From [Clostridium] celerecrescens 18A (lineage in GTDB: Bacteria > Bacillota > Clostridia > Lachnospirales > Lachnospiraceae), in assembly GCF_002797975.1 (NCBI RefSeq), contig NZ_PGET01000001.1, forward strand, positions 2,790,001-2,854,000: a stretch of 64,000 nt of DNA, read 5' to 3'. A program made the position numbers and the translations under genes. Shown here piece after piece: positions 27,725-36,888 of this stretch. Position 1 is the first letter of the stretch. Every line of letters begins with the position of its first letter. The notes under the pieces were generated by a model that worked only from the letters and a program-made list of their open reading frames with translations, did no database searches and was not told the origin of the DNA.

Positions 27725-28330
27725 ATGGAATTTGGCGAGAAATTACAACAATTACGAAAAGGAAAAGAATGGACGCAGGAACAGCTTGCAGAAGAATTAT
27801 TTGTGTCAAGAACGGCTATATCAAAATGGGAAAGTGGTAAGGGATACCCGAATATCGATTCGCTCAAAAATATATCAAAACTTTACTCGGTATCTATTGA
27901 TGAGTTGTTGTCAGGTGAGGAGTTGATTTCCCTTGCAGCAAATGAGAACCGCACTAATATAAATAAGATTTTCAATCTGGTTTATGGTACTTTAGATATT
28001 ATGACAATCTCCTTTTATTTCCTTCCGCTTTATATACGACAGGACAGTAACCTGATTCGGACAGTGAGTTTGTTTTCAAACCCAGACGTAAGCTTGATTA
28101 CATGGATAATTTATCTTGTTTCGCCTATTCTATTGGTAATGATGGGTATCGCACAAATAATTGCTCAACATATTTTGAATGAAAGGTGGTATAGCATTAG
28201 CAGAACCGGCTCTATTCTGTTACAGGCTTTTTGCATTCTTATTTATGTTGCAACTCGTCAACCCTATGCAACTTCTCTCCTTTTCTTGTTTTTTATGGTT
28301 AAGGTGGTTCTTTTGATAAAGAGCAGCTGA
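27725..28330 (+). CDS. XRE-family regulator with membrane-spanning C-terminus
   Basis: 201 residues. Residues 5-60 form an HTH_3 domain (KEWTQEQLAEELFVSRTAISKWESGKGYPNI). The rest has four hydrophobic segments (for example ITSFYFLPLY-like, LITWIIYLVSPILLVMMG and LLFLFFMVKVVLLI), the common clostridial layout of a DNA-binding protein anchored in the membrane. AGGGG lies nine bases before the ATG. A strong terminator follows, so it is monocistronic. Confidence 0.82.
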   Translation: MEFGEKLQQLRKGKEWTQEQLAEELFVSRTAISKWESGKGYPNIDSLKNISKLYSVSIDELLSGEELISLAANENRTNINKIFNLVYGTLDIMTISFYFLPLYIRQDSNLIRTVSLFSNPDVSLITWIIYLVSPILLVMMGIAQIIAQHILNERWYSISRTGSILLQAFCILIYVATRQPYATSLLFLFFMVKVVLLIKSS

Positions 28331-28360
28331 ATAAAGCAAATTGTTCTGAAAAGCCTTGTA

Positions 28361-28397
28361 AAAAACCCTTCGACACGAAAAGTGTCGGAGGGTTTTT
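28361..28397 (+). terminator. intrinsic terminator after the XRE gene
   Basis: AAAAACCCTTCGACAC and GTGTCGGAGGGTTTTT form a 16-bp stem (one G-T pair) with a GAAAA loop and the T-run inside the stem; it works on either strand. Confidence 0.88.
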
Positions 28398-28501
28398 GCC
28401 GTTGTGACGATTCGTTTCTTGAATATTTCCATACTCGACCACACAATGATGATGTGGCTGGCATACACAAACATACCAATATTACAGAAAGGATTTTACA
28501 A

Positions 28502-28612
28502 ATGGAATTTATTATTAAAACAAACAGATTAATAAAACCATACGGAACACGGCTTGATTTAAATAGTTTATCGCTCTATGTTCCGAAAGGAGGAAGATAT
28601 GATGAAAAATAA
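28502..28612 (+). pseudogene. N-terminal fragment of an ABC transporter ATP-binding protein
   Basis: Thirty-six codons beginning MEFIIKTNRLIKPYGT and reaching [11 protein letters not shown], the standard start of bacitracin/lantibiotic-type ABC ATPases just before the Walker A loop. The frame then runs into the PAP2 start region and stops at 28612. AGAAAGGA precedes its ATG. It looks like a gene deleted from just before Walker A onwards, leaving its translation start in place. It overlaps the PAP2 start by 14 bases. Confidence 0.7.
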
Positions 28613-29255
28613 AAAGTATTTTATTCTTGCCGGAATTCAATTCTTATTATTCATACTATTTACAATGGCTGTTTTTACATTTGACGTCAGCCCTATAGGT
28701 CCGGAGCAGTCCAATGTTGGATTTTCTACCTTAAATGGCTTTATGTTCAAACTGCTTGGGGAAAACTTGCTTTGGTACCACATCACTGACTGGATTGGTG
28801 TTGCAGCTATCCTTGTTGCTATGGGTTTTGCTATATTAGGGTTAGTGCAACTAATAAAAAGAAAAAGTATCAAGTGCGTAGACAGCGATATTATATTAAT
28901 TGGGGTATTTTATATCATCGTGATATTTTCATATGTATTGTTTGAAATATTTATTGTTAATTACAGACCGATTATTTTGGTATATGCATTAGAAGCGTCC
29001 TATCCATCTTCCCATACGATGATTGTACTATGTATCATGTCTACCGCTATTATGCAATTCCATTCCCGGATACGAAATAAATCAATTAGAATTTCGGCGG
29101 AGGTCATATCTGTAGCTATCATCGCCGTAACGGTGATTGGACGTTTTATATCAGGGGCACATTGGTTCACCGATATTGTAGGAGGTTTATTATTGGGTTC
29201 TGCACTTATTACTATATATTACGCTGCAATTAGACAGGTATCAAAGAACGAATAG
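28599..29255 (+). CDS. PAP2-family membrane phosphatase
   Basis: About 218 residues, six membrane segments. The PAP2 phosphatase motifs 2 and 3 are clear: [13 protein letters not shown] and [16 protein letters not shown] (catalytic His and Asp). Family members dephosphorylate lipid phosphates such as undecaprenyl pyrophosphate. Start chosen at ATG 28599 with AAGGAGG upstream; the ABC-ATPase remnant reads through this start in another frame, so translation may be coupled. A terminator follows at 29299. Confidence 0.85.
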   Translation: MMKNKKYFILAGIQFLLFILFTMAVFTFDVSPIGPEQSNVGFSTLNGFMFKLLGENLLWYHITDWIGVAAILVAMGFAILGLVQLIKRKSIKCVDSDIILIGVFYIIVIFSYVLFEIFIVNYRPIILVYALEASYPSSHTMIVLCIMSTAIMQFHSRIRNKSIRISAEVISVAIIAVTVIGRFISGAHWFTDIVGGLLLGSALITIYYAAIRQVSKNE

Positions 29256-29298
29256 ATATTGGAACACCAATATTATCAAATTGCTGCCCAGTATACTA

Positions 29299-29329
29299 AC
29301 GGCGGTTTTGAAAAAATCAAAACCGTCGT
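29299..29329 (+). terminator. intrinsic terminator after the PAP2 gene
   Basis: ACGGCGGTTTTG and CAAAACCGTCGT around AAAAAAT (12 bp with one G-T pair), followed by TTTCTATTTCT. Confidence 0.85.
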
Positions 29330-29406
29330 TTTCTATTTCTAAAAAATAGATCAGAGGTTCTATATGCTAGATAAATTAAGCTTACCTGTAATCGGAAAAA
29401 TACAAA

Positions 29407-29436
29407 AAAGGCATGACAGTTCCGTATCACGCCTTT
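29407..29436 (-). terminator. terminator of the liv-pxp operon
   Basis: Minus strand AAAGGCGTGA and TCATGCCTTT (10 bp, one G-T pair) with a 10-base loop and TTTGTATTTTT behind it. It begins ten bases past the pxpA stop codon. Confidence 0.8.
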
Positions 29437-29446
29437 GCATTGGCCG

Positions 29447-30202
29447 CTAAAAGCATTTTACCACTATTCCTACTTTTAAAAAACCTTCTCTTAACCTCTT
29501 TACAAATTCCAGAGCCTTCCCTCCATCTCCATGAACACATACAGAATCCGCATCAATGGAAATCGTGCTTCCGTCAATGGCTTCCACCACCCCTTCTTTC
29601 GCCATTCGGATCACCCGCTTTAAAGCCAGTTCCTCATCTTCAATCACCGCACCTTTCCGGCTTCTTGGAACCAGGTTTCCATCTCTATCATAGGCCCTGT
29701 CTGCAAATACCTCACTGGCAGCAGACACTCCTGTATCCTTTGCCGCCCGAAGCATCTCACTATGGCTGAGAGCCAGGAGAACCAGGCTGCCATCCACTTC
29801 TTTTATCGCCTGGCAGATAGCTTTTGCCAGCTCATAATCCTTTGCCGCCATGTTGTACAAGGCCCCATGGGGCTTTACATGGCAGAGTCTGATTCCGGCT
29901 CCTCTGCAGAAAGCGTTCAGTGCCCCGATCTGATACATCACACTGGTTTTTACTTCTCTGGGAGTAAGGCTCATATTTCTTCTTCCAAATCCTGCCAGAT
30001 CGGGGAACCCCGGATGGGCCCCTGCCCTCACTCCATACTTTTTACACAAAGCCACCGTCTGTTCCATTACCACAGGATCTCCCCCATGAAAGCCACAGGC
30101 AATGTTTGCCGATGTAACATAGGGCAGCACCTCTTCATCCAGTCCTATTTTATAAGCGCCGAAGCTTTCCCCCAGATCGCAATTCAAGTCAATAACCGGC
30201 AT
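29447..30202 (-). CDS. pxpA: 5-oxoprolinase subunit A (LamB/YcsF family)
   Basis: 251 residues, normal PxpA length. It opens [18 protein letters not shown] and contains [15 protein letters not shown] and [18 protein letters not shown], the family's metal/substrate motifs. With PxpB and PxpC it opens 5-oxoproline (pyroglutamate) to glutamate with ATP. It is the last gene of the operon, 10 bases behind the DUF1445 gene. Confidence 0.92.
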   Translation of the reverse strand: MPVIDLNCDLGESFGAYKIGLDEEVLPYVTSANIACGFHGGDPVVMEQTVALCKKYGVRAGAHPGFPDLAGFGRRNMSLTPREVKTSVMYQIGALNAFCRGAGIRLCHVKPHGALYNMAAKDYELAKAICQAIKEVDGSLVLLALSHSEMLRAAKDTGVSAASEVFADRAYDRDGNLVPRSRKGAVIEDEELALKRVIRMAKEGVVEAIDGSTISIDADSVCVHGDGGKALEFVKRLREGFLKVGIVVKCF

Positions 30203-30212
30203 ATTTTCACCT

Positions 30213-31022
30213 CTAATTCTTTAATTCTGCATTTTTTAAATCCGTAATAAACATGTGTCCCGGAGCGTGAGTAATTACAAAGGGAGGCCTGCTGTTCATG
30301 ACCACTGCCTGGGGAGTTACCCCGCATGGCCAGAAAACAGGTACCTCTCCATCATATATAGTAACCGGATCTCCAAAATCCGGTTTGCGGATATCTTTTA
30401 TTCCAAGAGCTTCCGGATAACCAATGTGAACAGGTGCCCCATGCACCTTTGGCATGGAAGCTGTAATAGCAACCGCAATGGATACCTGGTGATGAGGAAT
30501 GGGTCTCATGCTTACCACCATGTTACCTGAGAATATTCCTGCGGGCGTGCAGGGAATGTTCGTATGGAACATAGGAACATTAACCCCCTCTTCAATCTGT
30601 CTCACCGGTATCCCGGCCTCCAAAAGTGCTGTTTCAAAAGAAAAACTGCAGCCAATAAGAAAGCTTACCAGCTTTCCCCTGGTTCTTTGATACTCCTCAA
30701 ATAATTTTGATACATCCGTGTATTCACCGGTGCACTCGCCGTTTTCATATACCCGGTATCTGGGAATATCCCTTGGGATATCACTTCCTTCTGCTGTCAG
30801 CGGAAAACTCCTGCTCCCTGCATCCGATACTTCCAGAAGCGGGCAGGCCTTGGGATTTCTCTGGCAGAACAAAAGAAAATCCCAGGCCAGCTCTTTGGGA
30901 AGAATCACCAGGTTTCCCTGGGCATAACCGCCGCACATACCGGTGGTAGGGCCTTGGATCACCCCTTCCCGGATCAGCCGGCGAACTTCTTTTGGCTCGC
31001 TTTTTCTGTACTCTGTTCCCAT
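30213..31022 (-). CDS. DUF1445 (YcsI-like) putative hydro-lyase / D-glutamate cyclase domain
   Basis: 269 residues of the DUF1445 family ([19 protein letters not shown] near residue 33; [20 protein letters not shown] in the second half). In mammals the D-glutamate cyclase that makes 5-oxo-D-proline joins a DUF1445 and a DUF4392 domain in one protein. Here the two domains are separate genes of the same operon as 5-oxoprolinase, supporting that role. The bacterial family is often labelled only putative hydro-lyase. AGAAGGAAAGAAC precedes the ATG. Confidence 0.78.
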   Translation of the reverse strand: MGTEYRKSEPKEVRRLIREGVIQGPTTGMCGGYAQGNLVILPKELAWDFLLFCQRNPKACPLLEVSDAGSRSFPLTAEGSDIPRDIPRYRVYENGECTGEYTDVSKLFEEYQRTRGKLVSFLIGCSFSFETALLEAGIPVRQIEEGVNVPMFHTNIPCTPAGIFSGNMVVSMRPIPHHQVSIAVAITASMPKVHGAPVHIGYPEALGIKDIRKPDFGDPVTIYDGEVPVFWPCGVTPQAVVMNSRPPFVITHAPGHMFITDLKNAELKN

Positions 31023-31054
31023 GTTCTTTCCTTCTTTCCTGTCTTATGGCCTTT

Positions 31055-32083
31055 TTACCGGTAAATGACATTCCTAAGCCGTTCCTTAAAACTCATCAGC
31101 TTTTCTTCTTCCTTCCGGCAGATTGCCACAGCCTCACCTGGAGTTACATACTGAAACGCCACCCATTCTCCCGGCTTTAACTGAGCCAGTGCAGGGATAT
31201 CCGTGCTGATCACTGTAGCGATTTTTGCGTATCCCCCAGTGGTCTGATGATCTGCCATCAAAACCATAGGAAGTCGGTCAGATGAAATCTGAACCGAGCC
31301 TTCTACGATCCCATCAGATATGATATCTGCCCCATTCTTTATTTCTATGGGTTCTCCCTCCAGTTTGCAGGCCATGCGGTCGCAGTCCATGCTTAACCGG
31401 AAGGGGTTCCGGATCAGGGTATTAAGTCCCAGTTCCGTAAAGGCATCTTCCTGGGGGCCCATTACGGCACGCAGAAGAACTATACGGTCGCTTCCATAAA
31501 AACGGTAAGGCGTTGACGAATGACGCAGCCATCGTTCATTCTCTCCCACGGCTGCCAGCTTCTCATTTCCCTTTAATTTCTTTATTGTTTTCTTAAACTG
31601 CCTGAGATTTTTATCAGACTCCAGGTGATCCCCCTCAAGGAGTGCCCTTCCCTCAAAGCCTCCTATGCGGCATTTTAAATTGGTGGAACGGCTTCCCATG
31701 ACAGGAGGAACCTCTACTCCTCCATAGACCGCCATGTAAGTCCGAAGGCCTGAGACCGCAAGCTCCATGGTCAAAATATCTCCTGTCCGTACCAGAATCG
31801 GGGAGAACATGGGAACCGGGAATCCATTGATACAGGGTTTCATATCCCCGCCCGTAAGGGATATGATCTCGTCAGAGGTAAAACGGAGCTCACCGCCCTT
31901 TATCGTAAATTCGATGACTGCCGCTGTTTCCGGATCTTCCAGATTCCCGGCAAGGAGATTGGCAAGCTTCATGGAATACTTGTCACAGGCTCCGCTTTCC
32001 TGGATGCCCTGGCTTAAAAATCCTCTTCTCCCTTTATCCTGAACCGTGGACAAGGCTCCATGACGCAAGATTTCAAATCCCAT
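31055..32083 (-). CDS. pxpC: 5-oxoprolinase subunit C (KipA/AHS2 family)
   Basis: 342 residues of the biotin-dependent-carboxyltransferase-like AHS2 family. It begins MGFEILRHGALSTVQDKGRR and has SQGIQESGACDKYSMKLAN and LMADHQTTGGYAKIATV. It works with PxpB as the phosphorylating/ring-opening core of 5-oxoprolinase. AAAAGGGGTGACGGG precedes the ATG, five bases after the pxpB stop. Confidence 0.9.
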   Translation of the reverse strand: MGFEILRHGALSTVQDKGRRGFLSQGIQESGACDKYSMKLANLLAGNLEDPETAAVIEFTIKGGELRFTSDEIISLTGGDMKPCINGFPVPMFSPILVRTGDILTMELAVSGLRTYMAVYGGVEVPPVMGSRSTNLKCRIGGFEGRALLEGDHLESDKNLRQFKKTIKKLKGNEKLAAVGENERWLRHSSTPYRFYGSDRIVLLRAVMGPQEDAFTELGLNTLIRNPFRLSMDCDRMACKLEGEPIEIKNGADIISDGIVEGSVQISSDRLPMVLMADHQTTGGYAKIATVISTDIPALAQLKPGEWVAFQYVTPGEAVAICRKEEEKLMSFKERLRNVIYR

Positions 32084-32087
32084 CCCG

Positions 32088-32777
32088 TCACCCCTTTTCC
32101 TGTTTTCTTTTTATTTCTTTATATTCTTCCTGACTGATGGGTACAAAACGAATAGAATCACCGGCCTTATAAAGAGGTTTTCCCACCTGCTCCGGAGAAA
32201 AAAGACGATAAGGCGTACGTCCGATCAACTGCCAGCCTCCCGGAGAATCCATGGGATAGATTCCTGTCTGCTCTCCTCCGATGCCTACGCTCCCCGCCGG
32301 GATTCTGGTTCTGGGCGAGCTTAACCGGGGAGTGAAAATGCGTTCATCCATTCCTCCAAGATAGGGAAAGCCCGGAAGAAATCCCAGCATATAAATGCGG
32401 TAATCCCTGCTGCTGTGAATCCGGATCACCTCTTCCTCCGTGATCTTTCCATGTTCCGCTACAAACGAAAGATCCGGCCCGAAGCTGCCTCCGTAGCAGA
32501 CGGGAATCTCCACCAGCCTTCCTCTTATCCCGCTTCTGCCATCCAATGATTCTGCCAGCCGCGACAGAACCTTTAATACCTCGTCATAATCTGTTTTCAG
32601 AGGGTCATAACAAACAAGAACAGAACAAAAGGCAGGTACAGTCTCATGGATCCCTTCCACCGAAAGCTCATGGATCCTCCGGTTTAATTCCATTGCCTTC
32701 GCATTTACCTCCTCACTGATGGAATCCCCCAATTCCACCAAGGCACCGCAATCACCAACCGGCTTTATTTGAATCAT
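32088..32777 (-). CDS. pxpB: 5-oxoprolinase subunit B (KipI/AHS1 family)
   Basis: 229 residues. The C-terminal AHS1 domain carries MLGFLPGFPYLGGMDER, RIPAGSVGIGGEQTGIYP and SPGGWQLIGRTP. KipI of Bacillus (a kinase A inhibitor) is the same family, but the pxpA/pxpC neighbours make the enzyme role likelier. The start overlaps the stop of the DUF4392 gene by four bases, a sign of translational coupling. Confidence 0.9.
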   Translation of the reverse strand: MIQIKPVGDCGALVELGDSISEEVNAKAMELNRRIHELSVEGIHETVPAFCSVLVCYDPLKTDYDEVLKVLSRLAESLDGRSGIRGRLVEIPVCYGGSFGPDLSFVAEHGKITEEEVIRIHSSRDYRIYMLGFLPGFPYLGGMDERIFTPRLSSPRTRIPAGSVGIGGEQTGIYPMDSPGGWQLIGRTPYRLFSPEQVGKPLYKAGDSIRFVPISQEEYKEIKRKQEKG

Positions 32778-33856
32778 GGCTTATCTCCTTTTTCAAAAAA
32801 CCCTTTTTTCAGTACAGAGCAAAACCAACGATCGGAATTATGGGAATATCGGACCGCATAAGCCGTACACTGGCGCATCAGGCTGACAATTCCTGTATTC
32901 AGCCGGGTACTGAATCCATCGATTCCAGGTATCAGAGAACCGGTCATATCAATAAGACCGGTTCTTGATGCCGCTCTCATCAGTTCCGCTTCCATTTCTT
33001 CCCGGTGAAGAATTTCCATATCCCGCTTTAAGTACGCAATTGCCGCGATCAAGCCGTAGCAGCCCCAGTCAGAACAGGTTGCCGTTATCACATGGTCCGC
33101 CTGGCTGGCAGCCAGAATTCCGCCTCCGCAACCGCACACACATTCCCCGGAAGCCGTGAAAGGTATGTATTTTTTAATATGATCTGCTATGGCTCCCATG
33201 CCGATCTCATTGCCAAGATCTCCGATGGCAATGTTTAAGACTCCCTTTTTCCGCAGCATTTCCCATAGTACATCTGTCTTGGCTTCCAGCTCTGTTACAT
33301 TGTCTCCGGCGGAATTGTGATATACACCATTTTCATTGGAGCCAGGGGCCTCCACAGAGATAACCGCTCCGGGAAGCCCTTCTTTTATCAGCCATTCCGC
33401 TTCGATTTCTGCCCTTGCCAGATTCTTTGTAAAGGCCACCACTCCCATGCTGAGAGGAAGTTCCCTTACGGTACCTATATCCTGGTAAATATGGAGACCT
33501 ACCACGCAGGCACATTTCACTACGGACTTCACACAGTCCTCAGGGCAGATGATAACAGGCTTTGCCCCAAAAGCCATGACCAGGGCTCTTGCCAGCAGCA
33601 TGGAACTGACCATTCCATCCATCTCCGGCTTTTTATGAGGCAGAAGCACAAATCCTGTCAATATATAAACCAGATCATTTTCTTTCACCGTTTCACACAG
33701 CTTTTCCGCTGCTCTCATGGTAAGAGGCTCCCCCATCTGCTCCCGGCTCCCGGCATAAAGAATCCGGCATACCCCATAGCCCCTGGGGTCTAAATTCATC
33801 AGAGCATCCAGGTTTTCTCCAACATTTCTCTTTTCCAGTCCGCCTCTGTCCATCAT
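32774..33856 (-). CDS. DUF4392 D-glutamate cyclase-like protein
   Basis: 360 residues of the DUF4392 family, matching the C-terminal part of mammalian D-glutamate cyclase. Landmarks are NLDPRGYGVCRILYAG near the N-terminus, LTGFVLLPHKKPEMDGMVSS, SVEAPGSNENGVYHN, AIGDLGNEIGMG and GCGGGILAASQADH. It probably cyclises D-glutamate (or a related amino acid) to 5-oxoproline, alone or with the DUF1445 protein. It lies between the D-amino-acid transaminase and pxpB genes with only short gaps. Confidence 0.78.
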   Translation of the reverse strand: MMDRGGLEKRNVGENLDALMNLDPRGYGVCRILYAGSREQMGEPLTMRAAEKLCETVKENDLVYILTGFVLLPHKKPEMDGMVSSMLLARALVMAFGAKPVIICPEDCVKSVVKCACVVGLHIYQDIGTVRELPLSMGVVAFTKNLARAEIEAEWLIKEGLPGAVISVEAPGSNENGVYHNSAGDNVTELEAKTDVLWEMLRKKGVLNIAIGDLGNEIGMGAIADHIKKYIPFTASGECVCGCGGGILAASQADHVITATCSDWGCYGLIAAIAYLKRDMEILHREEMEAELMRAASRTGLIDMTGSLIPGIDGFSTRLNTGIVSLMRQCTAYAVRYSHNSDRWFCSVLKKGFFEKGDKP

Positions 33857-33862
33857 CCACTC

Positions 33863-34720
33863 CTAATCAAATATACTATCTCTGCCTGTATACTCTAAGT
33901 ATTCTTCCAAAACAGCATCCTGAATCTTCTTTAACGTAACCGGATCCTTCCCACCTACGGGCTTTCCGTCAATAACGTCTGCATGAAGGCAGAAATTGGA
34001 GGAAGAGGTCACGATGACCTCATCGGCCTCCATAAGCTCTTCCATGGTAAATGCCCGCTCCAATACCTGGATTCCAAGCCTGTAGCAGGCCTGGATCATA
34101 TGAGTCTTTGCAATCCCCCGAAGGATCAGGTTATTATTGGGATGGGATAGGAAGGTTCCGTTCTTTAAAATGGAGACATTGCTGTGGGCGCACTCCGTCA
34201 CCATATCTCCCCTGTGTAAAACAGCTTCCATTGCTCCAGCTTTTAAAGCCTCCTGAGAGGCCAGCACGGACGGGAGAAGATTTAATGTCTTAATATTGCA
34301 GTAAAAAAACCTGGTATCTTCCATTGTTATCAGTCGGATGGGAACATCAGGGTTTTTTAGTTTATTAGGTCTTATCATGACCCACAGCTTTCCAAGCATT
34401 GCCTCGTCATAAGCATGATCCCTGGGAGCTGTTCCTCTTGACACCTGCCAGTACACAAAATGGGTATTCCCCTCCACCATGGAAAGAAGTTTGGTCAGAA
34501 GCTCTCCAAGTTCCTTCTTATCCATGGGAATCTTAATATCCAGGGCTTTGGCACTGGAATAAAAACGGTCCAGATGATCTTCCAGAAGATATACTTTGTG
34601 ATTCCCTCCAACGGTAGCATCATAAACTCCATCTCCAAAAAAATGAACCCGGTCCTGAAAGGGAACCATCAATTCCTCAGGGGCCCCGATCCTTCCATCA
34701 TAATAAGCAAGCTCTTTCAT
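33863..34720 (-). CDS. class IV aminotransferase, D-amino-acid transaminase type
   Basis: About 285 residues, fold-type IV PLP enzyme. YWQVSRGTAPRDHAY matches the carboxylate-binding motif of D-alanine aminotransferase, and the PLP Lys lies in YCNIKTLNLLPSVLA. NVSILKNGTF and EVIVTSSSNF bind the cofactor phosphate. It would interconvert D-alanine and 2-oxoglutarate with pyruvate and D-glutamate, feeding the D-glutamate cyclase genes next to it. Start chosen at ATG 34720 with GGAGAT upstream; it overlaps the end of the kinase-like gene by four bases. Confidence 0.85.
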   Translation of the reverse strand: MKELAYYDGRIGAPEELMVPFQDRVHFFGDGVYDATVGGNHKVYLLEDHLDRFYSSAKALDIKIPMDKKELGELLTKLLSMVEGNTHFVYWQVSRGTAPRDHAYDEAMLGKLWVMIRPNKLKNPDVPIRLITMEDTRFFYCNIKTLNLLPSVLASQEALKAGAMEAVLHRGDMVTECAHSNVSILKNGTFLSHPNNNLILRGIAKTHMIQACYRLGIQVLERAFTMEELMEADEVIVTSSSNFCLHADVIDGKPVGGKDPVTLKKIQDAVLEEYLEYTGRDSIFD

Positions 34721-35376
34721 AATATCTCCTTTTCCCTGGAACAAATCCCAAATTTTAACTCCACGAATTTCTTAATTAATTCCACGCAATGATCCAGCCC
34801 CAGACTTTCCGTATTCAGGCAAAGGTCATAATTTTCAGGGTTCTTCCACTGCCTTCCGGTATGGTACATATAATAGGAATTCCTGTATTTATCCAGTCTG
34901 TCTATATACTTTGCAGCCTCCTGTCCGGATATTCCCTGCCGCTCCATCTCTCTTTTTAAGCGGAATTCATAGGGAGCATCCAGAAACACAGATACTACAT
35001 TGTGCTCATCCTTTAAGACAAAATCCGCAGCCCGGCCGATGCAGACATAGGATTCATGATGAAGAAGCTCCTGCAAAACCTTTGCCTGATAATTAAAAAG
35101 GTTCTGATCCGATATAAAATTGCCGCTTTCCTTGGGAATGACTTCGCCGCTGTAGACTCTTCTTGAGGCACGGTATAAAAAAGTTTTTTTCATGTTTTCA
35201 TCTGCATTTGCAAATATCGCCTCATTGATTCCGCTGTCTTCTGATGCCAGACGCAAAAGCTTTCTGTCATACACATCGATCCCGTAATCAGCCGCCAGTT
35301 TTTTACCGATGTAGCTTCCGCCTCCGCTTCCGCAGGTTCGGGTGATGGCAATGGCAAAATACTTCTTCTCATCCAT
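34717..35376 (-). CDS. cytidylate-kinase-like family protein
   Basis: 219 residues of the cytidylate-kinase-like P-loop family (glycine-rich ITRTCGSGGGSYIGKKLA at residue 11, VYDRKLL, and an Arg-rich lid region with FRLKREMERQGIS). Its substrate is not known. It sits tightly between livF and the transaminase gene, so it belongs to the operon; a link to amino-acid or nucleotide signalling is only a guess. Confidence 0.72.
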   Translation of the reverse strand: MDEKKYFAIAITRTCGSGGGSYIGKKLAADYGIDVYDRKLLRLASEDSGINEAIFANADENMKKTFLYRASRRVYSGEVIPKESGNFISDQNLFNYQAKVLQELLHHESYVCIGRAADFVLKDEHNVVSVFLDAPYEFRLKREMERQGISGQEAAKYIDRLDKYRNSYYMYHTGRQWKNPENYDLCLNTESLGLDHCVELIKKFVELKFGICSREKEIL

Positions 35377-35388
35377 AATCGTATCCTC

Positions 35389-36087
35389 CTATTGTCCAAG
35401 ATATGCCTTCTTTACCCTGTCATCCTTTAGCAGTTCTCCGGCATCACCTTCCATGGTAATCTTCCCTGTCTCCATAACATAGGCTCTGTTTGATATGGAT
35501 AAGGCCATTTTTGCATTCTGTTCCACAAGCAGAATGGTGATTCCTTTATTGTTCACTTCTCTGATAATAGAAAAGATTTCCTTTACCAGCAATGGAGAAA
35601 GTCCCATAGACGGTTCATCCATCAGGATCATCCTGGGTTTTGCCATAAGGGCCCGGCCTACGGCAAGCATCTGCTGTTCACCGCCGGACAAGGTTCCTGC
35701 CAGCTGTTTTTTCCGTTCTTTTAAACGGGAAAAACGTTCAAATACATCTGCCATATTGACCGCCATGTCTTTTCCATCGGTAAATGCCCCCATTTCCAGA
35801 TTCTCCTCTACAGTCATCTGAGGGAATATATGACGTCCTTCCGGTACATGTGCCAGTTTTAAATTGATGATCTTGCTGGGTTCTGTTTTTAACAAATCGG
35901 CTCCGTTAAAGAATATCTCTCCCTTATCAGCTTTTTTTAATCCTGAAATAGTCCTTAAAATAGTGGTTTTTCCTGCTCCATTGGCCCCGATAAGGGAAAC
36001 GATTTCTCCATCATGAACTTCCAGGGATACCCCATGAATGGCTTCAATGGCACCGTAAGATACTGCCAGATCCTTTACCTTAAGCAT
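35389..36087 (-). CDS. livF: branched-chain amino acid ABC transporter ATPase LivF
   Basis: 232 residues. Walker A GANGAGKTT, signature LSGGEQQMLAVGRAL, Walker B MILMDEPSMGL and the switch His (LLVEQNA in place of EHD) are typical of LivF. It forms the ATPase pair with LivG. It overlaps the livG end by eight bases. Confidence 0.92.
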   Translation of the reverse strand: MLKVKDLAVSYGAIEAIHGVSLEVHDGEIVSLIGANGAGKTTILRTISGLKKADKGEIFFNGADLLKTEPSKIINLKLAHVPEGRHIFPQMTVEENLEMGAFTDGKDMAVNMADVFERFSRLKERKKQLAGTLSGGEQQMLAVGRALMAKPRMILMDEPSMGLSPLLVKEIFSIIREVNNKGITILLVEQNAKMALSISNRAYVMETGKITMEGDAGELLKDDRVKKAYLGQ

Positions 36088-36886
36088 CTTTCTCTACCTC
36101 CTCATCGTCTTTTCCCAGATAGGCTTCAATCACCTTTGGATGATTGGCAATCTCCTCCGGAGTCCCGGATGCAATGGAAGTACCGAAATCAAGGACAGAA
36201 ATCCGTTCGCAGATTTTCATGACCAGGCTCATGTCATGCTCGATCAGAAGCACGGAAATCTTAAATTCATCGCGGATATAGTTGATAATCTCCAGGAGTT
36301 CTTCCGTTTCTGTCGGGTTCATCCCTGCCGCAGGCTCGTCAAGAAGGAGGAGTTTCATATCCGTAGCCAGGGCTCTGGCTATCTCCAGACGCCTCTGCTC
36401 TCCATAAGGAAGATTACCTGCTTCATAATCTTCTTTTCCACTTAGATGCACGATTTTAAGCAGCTGCCCTGCTCTTTTTGTCAGTTCCTTTTCCTGCTTC
36501 CAGTAAGCCGGTGTACGAAAAACGGCATGGAACAGATTGTAGGAAAGCTTGGCGCTCATGGCTGCTTTTACATTATCGATTACGGTCATTTTCTTAAATA
36601 ACCGGATATTCTGGAATGTTCTTGCAATTCCTGCTTCAACAATCTGATGGGTCCTTTTCCCATTCATGAACTGGCCATTTAAGTAAAAGGATCCTTCTGT
36701 CGGTCTATAAACACCGGTGATCAGATTGAACACTGTGGTTTTTCCAGCGCCGTTTGGACCGATCAGCCCTACTAACTCCGATTCTCCGATTTCCATATTA
36801 AAGCTGTCCACCGCTTTTAATCCGCCGAACTGGATTCCCAGGTTCTGCGCTTTTAATACCGGCGTGACTTCTTCTGTTCCCGTCAT
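36080..36886 (-). CDS. livG: branched-chain amino acid ABC transporter ATPase LivG
   Basis: 268 residues. Walker A GPNGAGKTTVFNLITG, the LivG-specific ARTFQNIRLF, signature PYGEQRRLEIARAL (Y-G-E-Q variant usual in LivG), Walker B LLLLDEPAAGMNP and LIEHDMSLVM. It is two bases past the livM stop. Confidence 0.92.
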   Translation of the reverse strand: MTGTEEVTPVLKAQNLGIQFGGLKAVDSFNMEIGESELVGLIGPNGAGKTTVFNLITGVYRPTEGSFYLNGQFMNGKRTHQIVEAGIARTFQNIRLFKKMTVIDNVKAAMSAKLSYNLFHAVFRTPAYWKQEKELTKRAGQLLKIVHLSGKEDYEAGNLPYGEQRRLEIARALATDMKLLLLDEPAAGMNPTETEELLEIINYIRDEFKISVLLIEHDMSLVMKICERISVLDFGTSIASGTPEEIANHPKVIEAYLGKDDEEVEKDA

Positions 36887-36888
36887 AT

